Source of the DNA: G020354785 sp964534745
GTDB taxonomy: Bacteria > Bacteroidota > Bacteroidia > Bacteroidales > UBA10428
Assembly (NCBI GenBank): GCA_964534745.1
Contig: CAZHQW010000061.1
Span: 1 to 17,957 of the forward strand
DNA length: 17,957 bases
Direction of reading: 5' to 3'
Positions within the stretch are counted from its first letter, which is position 1; each line of letters starts with the position of its first letter. This document shows positions 6,527 through 15,088 of this stretch, piece after piece. A program made the translations under genes and the position numbers. The notes below the pieces were generated by a model. It did not search any database. It was not told the origin of the DNA and was given only the letters and a program-made list of their open reading frames with translations.

Positions 6527-8064
6527 TCTTTTATATCCTCTTTCTTTATTCTTGTTGCTCCCGACAGGGCATCAATATCTACAGAAGGGTCAAAGTTAAC
6601 TTTCTGAATTTTGCCATATGCTGCTCTGGAAAGTCTTTTCGGATTGACCTTCACTTTTTCAGTTATAAAAACAGGCCTGTTAAAATTATAAATAAATGTA
6701 TTGTAAAATTCAGGATCCCTCTGTGGCAGCAACACCGGTTTATGGGCAATACCTTTATCATCGATATAACTGAAAAAAATCATGGTATTAAGTCCGTCAA
6801 TCCTTTTACTGGCAAATAAGAACCATTTGCTGTTCGATGACCAGGAATGAAAACTTTCAACATGCGGACTGTTAATATCGGGCTTACTGTAATCAAATGT
6901 TTCCAGATCCATAAGATACAGGTCACTGCTGGGCGAGTAAATGGTAAAATATCCGTAATCAGACATGCAGAACAGCAGGTACCTGCCGTCCGGCGAAATC
7001 TCAGGAAAAGAGATGCTTTTACCTGTTTCTTCAGACAGCAGAACCGTATCAACCTTACCCCATTGTCCCGTCCCTGCATCATAGGATATTCTCATCAGGT
7101 CATACTTAACCAGTGTATCGGGAACCTCAGGATTATATTCCGGACCACTGATAAAATAGAGATATTTGCCGTCGGGTGACCAGACAGGCAGATTCTCCAG
7201 CTTGCGGGTGGAAACAAGGGGAGATGTTGTTATCATATTCTTCTTAATATCATACAATACCAGATCAGAGGCCCTGTCAACTACAGTCTGCCCTCTTATT
7301 CCTGCTGAGTGAAATTTCTGCTTTATTTTATTAACAGAAAAAGCAATAATATTTCCGCCGGGATGCCATGACGGATAAACGCAGGACGACATGGTAAAAA
7401 GAGTGGAAGTATTGAGCATCTGCACATTACCCTCATCAAACAGTATTGTTCCGCCAGGCGAACCGCGCATATGCAGCATCATTTTATCGGGATTATTGGC
7501 ACAAAAAGTATGACAGTTCATGCAGTTTTTTTCAGTTGTCAGGTTTACAAGAACAGGCTTCATGGAAAAATTCTCAACATTTCTCTGGTAAATACCCATC
7601 TTTTCCCACAGGATGTATGCCGGATTTATTAACCTGAAAACAACATAGCTGTCTATCCGCTCAGCAGCAATAGTATTGATTATTGTCCTGAACTTCTTCC
7701 ATCCGCCACCTTTTGTCCTGATATATATATCAGTATAAAAACTACTTCCTGCATTGCTGGCAAGGAACCTTTTCCATTTGCCCGGAGGTATAATTATTTT
7801 ATTATTGCCGGATACTATTCTTATACCATTCCCGCCTTCCGAGTAAATGGATACATAATACCTTTCTGCCTCCTCTTTAACCAAAAAGTTTAACGGAGCT
7901 ATGTTCGGAGGAATAACCACCGAAGTATAATCAGGAAATATTTCGGGCATACTGTTAATCTCATAATATTCAGCTATACGCGGATACCTGCAGATACTGA
8001 AAAGCAAAATGCCGGCAAGAGCAACTAATGCAATCAAAATCAATATATACTGCTTCTTTTTCAT
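6523..8064 (-). CDS. Membrane-anchored TolB/PD40-like beta-propeller protein with c-type heme motif and C-terminal SGAT motif
   Basis: 513 residues. One N-terminal membrane segment or uncleaved signal (residues 5-24, after MKKK) puts the rest outside the cytoplasm. The region IFPDYTSVVIPPNIAPLNF (42-60) is, as I recall, typical of Bacteroidota proteins loosely named cytochrome c biosynthesis protein. CMNCH at 181-185 is a c-type heme attachment motif. Propeller (WD40/PD40-like) blades follow: YPSWHPGGNIIAFS (230-243), LPVWSPDGKYLYF (292-304), FPEISPDGRYLLF (353-365), HSWSSNSKWFLFAS (406-419). The last 16 residues hold DALSGAT (498-504), which resembles the motif flavinylated by ApbE in RnfG/NqrC/NosR-type proteins, but without an obvious FMN-binding domain before it. 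Its start overlaps the DUF6057-like stop by 4 bases (ATGA), so the two form an operon. Divergent ResB/CcsA genes could load its heme. Electron transfer or sensing is plausible; substrate unknown. Confidence 0.82.
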   Translation of the reverse strand: MKKKQYILILIALVALAGILLFSICRYPRIAEYYEINSMPEIFPDYTSVVIPPNIAPLNFLVKEEAERYYVSIYSEGGNGIRIVSGNNKIIIPPGKWKRFLASNAGSSFYTDIYIRTKGGGWKKFRTIINTIAAERIDSYVVFRLINPAYILWEKMGIYQRNVENFSMKPVLVNLTTEKNCMNCHTFCANNPDKMMLHMRGSPGGTILFDEGNVQMLNTSTLFTMSSCVYPSWHPGGNIIAFSVNKIKQKFHSAGIRGQTVVDRASDLVLYDIKKNMITTSPLVSTRKLENLPVWSPDGKYLYFISGPEYNPEVPDTLVKYDLMRISYDAGTGQWGKVDTVLLSEETGKSISFPEISPDGRYLLFCMSDYGYFTIYSPSSDLYLMDLETFDYSKPDINSPHVESFHSWSSNSKWFLFASKRIDGLNTMIFFSYIDDKGIAHKPVLLPQRDPEFYNTFIYNFNRPVFITEKVKVNPKRLSRAAYGKIQKVNFDPSVDIDALSGATRIKKEDIKD

Positions 8065-9911
8065 TCAATGCTCCTTTCTTTAATTTCTCTCTTTGTGGTA
8101 ATGGGACTGATATAATGCAGATAATACCATAGTGTATTCCTGTATTTTTCAGACAACTCCTGCCGGGCAAGCTGTAAATTGCCCCTGTACTTGGCGCTGA
8201 GTATGGTGTTATAATTGCTGAAAGAATCTCTGGTCGGCGCACTGATACTGAGAGATCCTAGCTGTGCTTCGCTTTCCCCCCGGCGCAGTAAATACAGTAA
8301 AACAGCCTCTTCAATATGCCTTGGGATATGGCTGTAGTTTAATCCTGACAAGTAATGCAAATTATTAATTACATGGCCGATATCGTGTTTTAGCAGTAAT
8401 ACTGCAATGAAATATTCAAATGCCATCTTGTTTTGCGGATTTTCCTGCAGCAGATTATACAAATCAATTCCGGGCTCGTTAATATTGGCAAAATAATCAT
8501 GCTTAGGCATCAAATCCCTCTTTTTTCGTAACAAGGGATCTGATGTGATCAGATCTTCATTATCCAGATACTTAAGATAATGCCTTGCCCATTTCCTGTA
8601 AGTTATAGATTTGGAAAGTAAATTCAGATATTTCCGCGCCTTTTTATATTCACCCAGTATTAAATATGACAATGCTATTCTCTTAACTGCATCAGGCTGA
8701 AAGTCATTTTTAGTCAGCGCTTCATTGGCCCAGTGCAAAGATTCCTTAATATAGCCCAGATCGAAATAATAGTCACTTATGGGCATTAATATCCTGCTGT
8801 TATAATAGCGTGTCAGAATTAACCCGTCTTCACCCCATATCTGATCATAATTAAATAAATCATCCAGCAGCCTTCCCCTGAAATACATAGCCCTGTTGAT
8901 CTGAAAAAGAACAATCCTGTTTTTGAGCGGCAGTTTCTCCCCGGCTTTTAGGACAAAATACCAGTCATTGTTATTGGCATAGTAGTTAAGTTCAATCAGG
9001 GCCTTATCATCTTTGTTATATGAAAATCTTATGGTGATAAGTAATAAAATAACAGGTATTATGCTTATTAGTGACGCAACGATCCGGTTTATTGTCTTAT
9101 GTTCATCACCTTTAAGCATAATATCCGGCATCCTGCCCGAAAATATTAATCCGGTTATCATTAAGGCAGGGTAGGATAAAAAAAGCGGGTACAAGGCAAG
9201 AAAAGGCTTATAATATTTTTCAGGGATAAATATATCAAACATAACCTTATCAAAATTCATGTATGGAGAATAGGTGCCGACAACAAAAATGAAGACCGCC
9301 GCTATAATGAAATACAATACTGCAATTAATGCGGAACCTCCTTTTTTGTTTCCAATCTCAAGAATGATGGCCAGGGATGAGAATAACATCAGCGAGACAC
9401 CCCCGAAAAACATAATAGAAACAGCTGCAGCCACAATAAACAGGGCAATCCTCAGCACTATTCTTTTGTTAATGAAATAATAGTAGCCGGTCACAAAAAG
9501 CAGGGATACAAGAATAATTATGTCGGGCTTAAGTGTATAGGAATACTTGCTGTGCAGATATGCCAGAAGAAATACCGGGATAAATTGAATAATATGCACA
9601 TAATCAGGTGGAAAAAATATTAATAACAGCTTTCTGGTTAAAAACAATATAAAATATAAAACCAGTAATAGCAGTATTGTTCCTGCCAGGGCAAAATGAA
9701 AGAACTGTGAAATAAAAAGCGATATATACTCAGCCAGTCCGCCCGGAAGGACAAGGTAATCATTGAAAAAATTCATGCCTGTAAGAAAAATGGGCTGCTG
9801 GCTGAAATCAATCAGCCTGGGGTCGACACTTTTCAAGAAATACAGAAATAATACAGCAAATACTACTACAGTGGTTATTACGTTAAAAACCTTCCTAATC
9901 TTATTGTTCAT
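8061..9911 (-). CDS. DUF6057-like integral membrane protein with C-terminal TPR-like domain
   Basis: 616 residues from the ATG at 9911 (MNNKIRKVFN). A TTG 15 bases upstream is in frame but adds only five residues and puts nothing useful before the membrane segment. About ten hydrophobic spans fill residues 8-300 (e.g. 8-26, 74-98, 107-121, 129-147, 152-169, 171-186, 195-212, 236-256, 277-295). PGGLAEYISLFISQFF (56-71) is the feature I associate with DUF6057. Residues 300-616 are soluble; 378-435 look like tetratricopeptide repeats (YYFDLGYIKESLHWANEAL, then ALSYLILGEYKKARKYL). I recall the family as a neighbour of heme-motif propeller proteins in Bacteroidales, and the same layout is seen here with a 4-base overlap. 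Its role is unknown; assembly or scaffolding of an extracytoplasmic redox complex is a guess. Confidence 0.75.
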   Translation of the reverse strand: MNNKIRKVFNVITTVVVFAVLFLYFLKSVDPRLIDFSQQPIFLTGMNFFNDYLVLPGGLAEYISLFISQFFHFALAGTILLLLVLYFILFLTRKLLLIFFPPDYVHIIQFIPVFLLAYLHSKYSYTLKPDIIILVSLLFVTGYYYFINKRIVLRIALFIVAAAVSIMFFGGVSLMLFSSLAIILEIGNKKGGSALIAVLYFIIAAVFIFVVGTYSPYMNFDKVMFDIFIPEKYYKPFLALYPLFLSYPALMITGLIFSGRMPDIMLKGDEHKTINRIVASLISIIPVILLLITIRFSYNKDDKALIELNYYANNNDWYFVLKAGEKLPLKNRIVLFQINRAMYFRGRLLDDLFNYDQIWGEDGLILTRYYNSRILMPISDYYFDLGYIKESLHWANEALTKNDFQPDAVKRIALSYLILGEYKKARKYLNLLSKSITYRKWARHYLKYLDNEDLITSDPLLRKKRDLMPKHDYFANINEPGIDLYNLLQENPQNKMAFEYFIAVLLLKHDIGHVINNLHYLSGLNYSHIPRHIEEAVLLYLLRRGESEAQLGSLSISAPTRDSFSNYNTILSAKYRGNLQLARQELSEKYRNTLWYYLHYISPITTKREIKERSIE

Positions 9912-9950
9912 AGTGTCCAGATTCAAAAAGTAACCGGAAAATTATATAAA

Positions 9951-9958
9951 CAAACATA
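9951..9958 (-). promoter_or_regulatory. Possible -7 element for the DUF6057-like operon
   Basis: Minus-strand TATGTTTG matches TAnnTTTG, 40 bases before the start at 9911. The nearest upstream TTTG is only 13 bases away, shorter than the usual 19-21, so the assignment is tentative. Confidence 0.3.
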
Positions 9959-10043
9959 TAATTTTTTTTCCCAAAAGCATTGAAATAAAACAATAAAGTA
10001 GCGTTTTTTTTGGTGCATACAAAAGTCCGACTAATATTATTTT

Positions 10044-10051
10044 TATTTTTG
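10044..10051 (+). promoter_or_regulatory. Possible -7 element for the resB-ccsA operon
   Basis: TATTTTTG matches TAnnTTTG and lies 45 bases before the resB start. The expected -33 position (10021-10024) reads AAAA, so the upstream half is poor; the region is also very T-rich, which raises the chance of a random match. Confidence 0.35.
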
Positions 10052-10095
10052 TAGTTCTTTATTAACTGAAAAAGGCGTTTGAGATTATACCATCA

Positions 10096-11337
10096 ATGGG
10101 CAACAGTAAAAGAGAATTGTGGAAATTTCCATGGGGATATGCAGAGAGTTTTATAATCGCTACCGGATTATTAATTACAGGATTCTTAATAGAAGCAGCA
10201 ACCAAAGGAAGAGGGGTAATTAAGCCACAGTGGCCTTATAATTTGTTAACCGGACTTTTATTCGCGGGCATCTTATTATTAATACACGGCCTGTTTAGAA
10301 AGCATGCCCTGGTAAGATGGTTTTCAAGCATCCCTGCATGCATAAGTTCAATATCTCTTTTTTCTCTCATGGCTTTAATGCTTGGAATTGTTCCACAGAA
10401 TGGGAGCGGACAAGGAATTATTGATGGGTCAGGAATAATGCACATTTCCCGGAGCTGGCCTTTTCTGTTGTCACAGGTTTATTTCCTGACCACACTTGGA
10501 TTTGTCATACTACGGAGAGCTTTACCACTCAAAGTTAAAAATATCGGTTTCCTGTTGAATCATTTTGGATTATGGCTTATTATAACTGCTGCACTTCTTG
10601 GTTCCGGAGATCTGAAACGTTTAAGGATGGCACTTAAGGAAGGCGATAATCCGCATCAGGTCGCTTTGGAAGAAGATATGCGATTGTACCTGATCCCTTT
10701 TTCTGTAAAGCTGGTTGATTTCAATATTGAAGAATACAATCCCAAAATATCGATTTATAATAAAGAAACCGGCGAATATTTAAGCGGCAGCAAAGATCCT
10801 GATATTACGGTCAGAAAAGGTTTAAAAAGTGATGTTCTTAAATGGAATATAACGATCAGTGAATTCTACCGCTTTTCCGGCATCTCGGGCGGCATATATG
10901 AACCATCATCTGTCCGTGGCTCCGCGCCGGCAGCATTAATATGTGCTGTTAACAGGACTACCCATGATACAGCATCCGGGTGGATCACGTATGGCAGCCA
11001 TACTATCCCCCCGCAGAACCTGGATCTTGACAGTATATACAGCCTGGTTATGAAACCGCCGGAAGCAAAAAAATTCAGCTCAATACTGGAGATTTATAAA
11101 AATGAAATTAATGCTGATACAATAAAGATTGAAGTAAACAGTCCGGTTACTGTCAAAGGCTGGAAAATATACCAGGCAGGCTATAACGACAAAATGGGTA
11201 AATGGTCGGACATAAGCATCATTGAGCTGGTAAGGGATCCGTGGTTGCCACTGGTATACTCAGGAATTTTCATGCTTTTAGCCGGAGCAGTATATATATT
11301 CTGGACAGGCAGAAAAATCAGAAACGAAGAATTATGA
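10096..11337 (+). CDS. resB: Cytochrome c biogenesis protein ResB (Ccs1/CcsB), System II
   Basis: 413 residues. Hydrophobic spans lie at about 17-35, 47-66, 80-98, 122-140, 150-168 and 384-404, with a large extracytoplasmic domain (about 170-383) between the last two, as in Bacteroidota ResB proteins. LNHFGLW (154-160) carries H156, a candidate heme-ligand His in a membrane span. The end of the soluble domain, VKGWKIYQAGYNDKMGKWSD and then IELVRDPWLPLVYSGI, is typical of the family. ResB and CcsA together export heme and hold apocytochrome for thioether attachment at CxxCH. The stop overlaps the CcsA start by 4 bases (ATGA), implying translational coupling. The divergent neighbour operon encodes a CxxCH protein, a possible client. 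Confidence 0.92.
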   Translation: MGNSKRELWKFPWGYAESFIIATGLLITGFLIEAATKGRGVIKPQWPYNLLTGLLFAGILLLIHGLFRKHALVRWFSSIPACISSISLFSLMALMLGIVPQNGSGQGIIDGSGIMHISRSWPFLLSQVYFLTTLGFVILRRALPLKVKNIGFLLNHFGLWLIITAALLGSGDLKRLRMALKEGDNPHQVALEEDMRLYLIPFSVKLVDFNIEEYNPKISIYNKETGEYLSGSKDPDITVRKGLKSDVLKWNITISEFYRFSGISGGIYEPSSVRGSAPAALICAVNRTTHDTASGWITYGSHTIPPQNLDLDSIYSLVMKPPEAKKFSSILEIYKNEINADTIKIEVNSPVTVKGWKIYQAGYNDKMGKWSDISIIELVRDPWLPLVYSGIFMLLAGAVYIFWTGRKIRNEEL

Positions 11338-12134
11338 CCTGGATTGATTATCCAATATTTGCAGCAACATCAACGATTCTCTGGATATCAGGGATATTGC
11401 TTATTTACATTTACACAAAAAGAACATTTTCATACCTGCCGGGATTCTTATTTATTACCGCAGGTACTGTACTGATGATTTTATTTGTAATCCTTTACTG
11501 GTTTGAGCTTGATCGTCCTCCACTACGTACTCTGGGAGAAACGAGACTCTGGTATTCTGTCTTCCTGGCAGCAGTGGGTATGATTGCCTTTCTGAGATGG
11601 AAGTACAAATGGTTAATAACCTATAGTATTCTGATGTCCGTTTTGTTTTTGCTGATAACATACTTAAAGCCCGAATCATACAACAAATCATTAATGCCTG
11701 CTTTGCAAAGCCCCTGGTTTATTCCTCACGTAATAGTGTACATTTTTTCCTATGCCTTGCTGGCAGCCTCTTCACTTGTTGCTTTAAAAGGATTATACGA
11801 GTATTATTTCAGGACTTTTAACATGTCAACACTAAAGCTGGCTGATAATCTTGTTTACATAGGTTTCTCCTTTCTTACACTTGGCCTGATATTTGGTGCT
11901 TTATGGGCAAAAGAAGCATGGGGACATTACTGGACATGGGATCCTAAAGAAACATGGGCCCTGCTGACATGGATGGGATATATTATATATATGCATACGA
12001 GGACTTACCAGCCCGGGAGGATCCTTGCCCCTTTATGGGCACTGAGCCTGGCTTTCGTGGTTTTATTAATCTGCTGGTTCGGCTTAAATTATCTTCCTTC
12101 GGCACAAAGCAGCGTTCATACTTATACCAGGTAA
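11334..12134 (+). CDS. ccsA: Cytochrome c biogenesis protein CcsA, System II heme-handling subunit
   Basis: 266 residues from the ATG at 11334, which overlaps the resB stop; an in-frame upstream start at 11241 would lie deep inside resB and add a non-conserved 31-residue polar stretch, so I reject it. The Trp-rich WWD heme-binding motif is complete at 196-208 (WGHYWTWDPKETW). Conserved His candidates are H132 (FIPHVIVY), H221 (YMHTRTY) and H262 (SSVHTY), the flanking and internal axial ligands in this family. About eight membrane spans are visible. CcsA carries heme from the cytoplasmic side to the outer face, where ResB presents the apocytochrome. It ends 9 bases before the convergent Mut7-C gene. 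Confidence 0.95.
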   Translation: MTWIDYPIFAATSTILWISGILLIYIYTKRTFSYLPGFLFITAGTVLMILFVILYWFELDRPPLRTLGETRLWYSVFLAAVGMIAFLRWKYKWLITYSILMSVLFLLITYLKPESYNKSLMPALQSPWFIPHVIVYIFSYALLAASSLVALKGLYEYYFRTFNMSTLKLADNLVYIGFSFLTLGLIFGALWAKEAWGHYWTWDPKETWALLTWMGYIIYMHTRTYQPGRILAPLWALSLAFVVLLICWFGLNYLPSAQSSVHTYTR

Positions 12135-12143
12135 ACCTGCAGC

Positions 12144-12908
12144 TTAGCATTCGTTCCTGCCCACATTCTTAAGATTCAGGCTATCAATAAAATCACTGAT
12201 CTTTTTGTAATGCGATCCTTTCCAGTATACTTTTTTACAGTCTGCACACTGAAAAAACCGGTTATAGTACTTTCGCGTAAGATATTTAAGATTCCCTGTT
12301 ACAAGATCTTTTGAAATGCTTACTATCTTACCATTACATACCGGGCATATTGTAAATGGCTTTACCCGGGATTCCAGGCAAAATCTATGAATAACTTCGG
12401 TAAGCTGTTCCTTTGGCTTCTGGCTTCTGATGTAATAACCGTGTGTTACTGCATTATTCTTTAATAATCCCCTGTCACGTGTTAAAATGATTCTGCTGTC
12501 TTCTTTTGCGATTTTTATTATCTCATTATCATCAAAGTCGTTCCTGTAAAGGCTGTCAAAACCCAGGAGCCTCAAGTACTTTGTTAATTTGCCAAGATGG
12601 GCATCAAGGACGAACACCGGATTGCGCAGTCCGTTTTCCCTGAGTGGACTGACAGCTGAGATATCAAAGCTTTCAAAGACAGGAAATACAGATACATAAT
12701 CTTTGTCCTTAAGCCTGCAGGAAAAATCAACGGGCTGGCTGTTAACAAGGACAAGATCAACCTCCGTATGAGGGATGCCAAATGATTCTATTGCATCTTT
12801 CACGGAAGGGGTACCGTTAAGCCTGATTGTAAAAGGCTGGCTTTTTTTTCCCTTTGGCAAAAAATCCTTTAGCTCTTCATAAAATCTGAAAGTAACATTT
12901 ACAGGCAT
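12144..12908 (-). CDS. Mut7-C RNase domain protein with N-terminal ubiquitin-like domain
   Basis: 254 residues. Residues 1-85 form a ThiS/ubiquitin-like domain (VTFRFYEELKDFLP at the start, then VLVNSQPVDFSCRLKDKDYVSVFPVF). Residues 97-160 match the Mut7-C PIN-like nuclease core: FVLDAHLGKLTKYLRLLGFD with acidic D102, FDDNEI with D127, and ILTRDRGLL with D145. A zinc ribbon follows, C188-x2-C191 and C221-x2-C224. The family is named from the C-terminal region of animal Mut-7 exonuclease and is predicted to act on RNA; a bacterial substrate is not known to me. It starts 29 bases after the htpG stop on the same strand, so it is probably the second gene of that operon. Confidence 0.9.
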   Translation of the reverse strand: MPVNVTFRFYEELKDFLPKGKKSQPFTIRLNGTPSVKDAIESFGIPHTEVDLVLVNSQPVDFSCRLKDKDYVSVFPVFESFDISAVSPLRENGLRNPVFVLDAHLGKLTKYLRLLGFDSLYRNDFDDNEIIKIAKEDSRIILTRDRGLLKNNAVTHGYYIRSQKPKEQLTEVIHRFCLESRVKPFTICPVCNGKIVSISKDLVTGNLKYLTRKYYNRFFQCADCKKVYWKGSHYKKISDFIDSLNLKNVGRNEC

Positions 12909-12937
12909 AAAATTATTAAGGGGAATGAATAAATTAT

Positions 12938-14983
12938 CTAAATAAGCTCAATGCTTCGTTTAACAAATTTATTCAAATCCTCGCCCTTTAACATATTATT
13001 TGACAATAATGCGAGATCGATGAGCTGTTTTACAAGTTTGTTTTTGCCACCATAGTCAGCAAGCAGCTTTTCCTGCTTTTCCCTGTTCTTTTTTATTTTG
13101 TTTTCAAGATCTTCAATTTTATCTTTTTCCTCCTGGCTTATCTCCTCTTCCTTTTTATCCCCGGCAGCCTTTTCGAGTTCATCCTTGTTCTTTACCACGG
13201 GCTTTATCTCTTCCTTAAGTTTGGTGATCTTTTCACCAACCTTCTTGTCCATATCTTCTGCAATCTTTAAAATAACGGGATGGTTGGTATTTATGACAAG
13301 ATTAAAGTTGTCAGGTAAATCCCCGTAAAAGCTCATTGGGCCCCCCAGCTTTGACATATCTTTCATCCTGCGCATAAATTCTGACTGGGTAATTACTAAG
13401 GGACTATCAGTCTCGTTGATGTTTTCGAATAATACCGTATACTTGTCACTTTCGTCCATCTGTCCCTTAAAAACGGGAGCAAGATTTTCTTTTTGTGCGT
13501 CATTAAGCTTCGATTCCCTGCTTTCTTCCTTTTGAACCAGCTTGTCAATAACATCAGAGTCAACGCGCAGAAATCTGGAGTCTTTGAATTTCTGTTCAAG
13601 GTGGTTAATAAAATGAACATCAAGCTGGCCGTCCATTATTAAAACGTCATAACCCTTTGATTTTGCAGCATCAATAAAACTATACTGCTCATCAGCTTGA
13701 TTGGCATATAGGTAAACAAGGTTCTTGTTCTTGTCGGTCTGGTTGTCCTTTATCAGCTTTTCATATTCTTCAAAGGTAAAATATTTGCCATCAGTGTTTT
13801 TTAGCAGCGCAAACTTTTCAGCCTTCTCATAAAACTTTTCTTCGGTCAGCATTCCATATTCAATGAATAGCTTTATATCATCCCACTTTTTCTCAAACTC
13901 AGTGCGGTTGTTTTTAAAAATATCGGATAGCTTATCTGCCACTTTCTTGGTGATATGGCTGGATATCTTTTTGACGTTCTGGTCATTCTGAAGAAAGCTC
14001 CTGGAGACATTAAGCGGTATATCGGGCGAGTCAAGTACGCCGTGCAGCAGGGTTAAAAACTCGGGAACAATTCCTTCAACAGAGTCAGTAACATAAACCT
14101 GGTTGCTGTATAGCTGGATCTTGTTCTTTTGTATTTCAATGTTATTCCTGATTTTGGGAAAATAAAGTATGCCTGTAAGATTAAACGGATAGTCTACATT
14201 TATATGTATATTGAACAGCGGCTCCTCTGCAACAGGATAGAGCTCACGGTAAAACTTCTTATAGTCTTCATCTTTGACGTCGGCAGGCTTCTGTGTCCAT
14301 AACGGTTTGGTATTATTTATAATCCTGTCTTTTTCAAGCTCCACTTCCTTACCGTCTTTCCATTCCTTTTCTTTGCCAAAAGCAATCTCCACCGGGAGAA
14401 ACCTGCAATATTTATTCAACAGTTCGTTTATTTTGCTTTCTTCCAGGAACTCCTTCGAATCTTTATCAAGATAAAGAACAACTTCCGTCCCTCTCTCTTT
14501 TCTTTCGACGGGTTCAATAGTATATTCAGGTGTGCCGCTGCATGTCCATTTTACAGCTTTTTCATCTTCCCTGTATGATTTCGTATATATCTCGACCTTG
14601 TCCGACACCATGAAAGACGAATAAAATCCGAGTCCGAAATGTCCGATTATAGCGTTCTCCTGGTTTTTATACTTTTCAAGGAACTCCTCGGCACTGGACA
14701 GTGCAATCTGGTTAATATACTTGTCAATCTCATCGGCACTCATACCTATACCCTGGTCAGAAACTGAAAGTGTTTTTTTCTTTTTGTCGACCTTAACCCT
14801 TATAGTTAAGTCCCCCAGCTCACCTTTGTAATCACCAACGCTTGAGACTGTCTTCAGCTTCTTTGTGGCATCTATGGCATTTGAAATAAGTTCTCTTAAA
14901 AATATTTCATGATCCGAGTATAAGAATTTCTTAATAATCGGAAATATATTCTCAGTTGATACTCCTATTTTACCGGTTTGCAT
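12938..14983 (-). CDS. htpG: Molecular chaperone HtpG (Hsp90)
   Basis: 681 residues from the ATG at 14983 (MQTGKIGVSTENIFPIIKKF). An in-frame TTG at 15007 would add eight residues (MLTKKFYN) absent from the family, so the ATG is preferred. GHKL ATP-site motifs are intact: E31 and N35 (ELISNAIDAT), D76 (SDQGIGM), and GHFGLGF (114-120). The C-terminal dimerisation region is preceded by a highly charged Lys/Glu segment near residues 580-630. HtpG is a cytosolic ATP-dependent chaperone for stressed or immature clients. The length is that expected for Bacteroidota. It is probably cotranscribed with the Mut7-C gene. Confidence 0.98.
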   Translation of the reverse strand: MQTGKIGVSTENIFPIIKKFLYSDHEIFLRELISNAIDATKKLKTVSSVGDYKGELGDLTIRVKVDKKKKTLSVSDQGIGMSADEIDKYINQIALSSAEEFLEKYKNQENAIIGHFGLGFYSSFMVSDKVEIYTKSYREDEKAVKWTCSGTPEYTIEPVERKERGTEVVLYLDKDSKEFLEESKINELLNKYCRFLPVEIAFGKEKEWKDGKEVELEKDRIINNTKPLWTQKPADVKDEDYKKFYRELYPVAEEPLFNIHINVDYPFNLTGILYFPKIRNNIEIQKNKIQLYSNQVYVTDSVEGIVPEFLTLLHGVLDSPDIPLNVSRSFLQNDQNVKKISSHITKKVADKLSDIFKNNRTEFEKKWDDIKLFIEYGMLTEEKFYEKAEKFALLKNTDGKYFTFEEYEKLIKDNQTDKNKNLVYLYANQADEQYSFIDAAKSKGYDVLIMDGQLDVHFINHLEQKFKDSRFLRVDSDVIDKLVQKEESRESKLNDAQKENLAPVFKGQMDESDKYTVLFENINETDSPLVITQSEFMRRMKDMSKLGGPMSFYGDLPDNFNLVINTNHPVILKIAEDMDKKVGEKITKLKEEIKPVVKNKDELEKAAGDKKEEEISQEEKDKIEDLENKIKKNREKQEKLLADYGGKNKLVKQLIDLALLSNNMLKGEDLNKFVKRSIELI

Positions 14984-15004
14984 ATTATAAAATTTTTTGG
15001 TTAA

Positions 15005-15037
15005 CAAAAGTATTTCATAAGAAATGCGAGTTTCAAA
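15005..15037 (-). promoter_or_regulatory. Candidate htpG promoter
   Basis: On the minus strand TTTG (15037-15034), 21 bases, then TACTTTTG (15012-15005) fits the Bacteroidota -33/-7 pattern with a slightly long spacer. The predicted start is about 15 bases before the htpG ATG. The site also favours the ATG at 14983 over the TTG at 15007. Confidence 0.4.
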
Positions 15038-15057
15038 GTATATGCCACAGCTAAAAT

Positions 15058-15088
15058 TACTGACAATAAGTCATCCTTAAAGTCAGTA
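15058..15088 (-). terminator. Stem-loop at the end of the secreted hypothetical gene
   Basis: On the minus strand TACTGAC pairs perfectly with GTCAGTA (7 bp), then a symmetric TT/TT internal loop, then TAAG with CTTA around a GATGA loop. The stem includes the stop codon of the upstream gene and is followed by ATTTTAG, a short T run only. It could be a weak terminator or an mRNA 3' stabiliser between this gene and htpG. Confidence 0.4.

Noticed and set aside
6780..7179. Overlapping open frames on both strands inside the propeller gene
   Set aside because: The propeller frame has clear blade motifs through this stretch; the alternatives lack any domain and are frame shadows.
7987..7995. Possible lipoprotein Cys25 (LLFSIC) in the propeller protein
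   Set aside because: The residue before the Cys is Ile rather than Gly, Ala or Ser, so it is not a usable lipobox; a signal anchor is more likely.
11241..11333. Upstream start for CcsA inside resB, adding 31 residues
   Set aside because: The added residues are polar, unlike any CcsA N-terminus, and the ATG at 11334 overlaps the resB stop in the usual ATGA manner.
12234..12348. CxxC pairs in the Mut7-C protein as heme or redox motifs
   Set aside because: The two CxxC pairs are spaced as a zinc ribbon in a known family, no His follows them, and the protein has no signal peptide.
14984..15007. TTG start extending HtpG by eight residues
   Set aside because: HtpG proteins begin close to M-x-x-G-x-I-G-V, which corresponds to the ATG at 14983; the extension would also overlap the candidate promoter.
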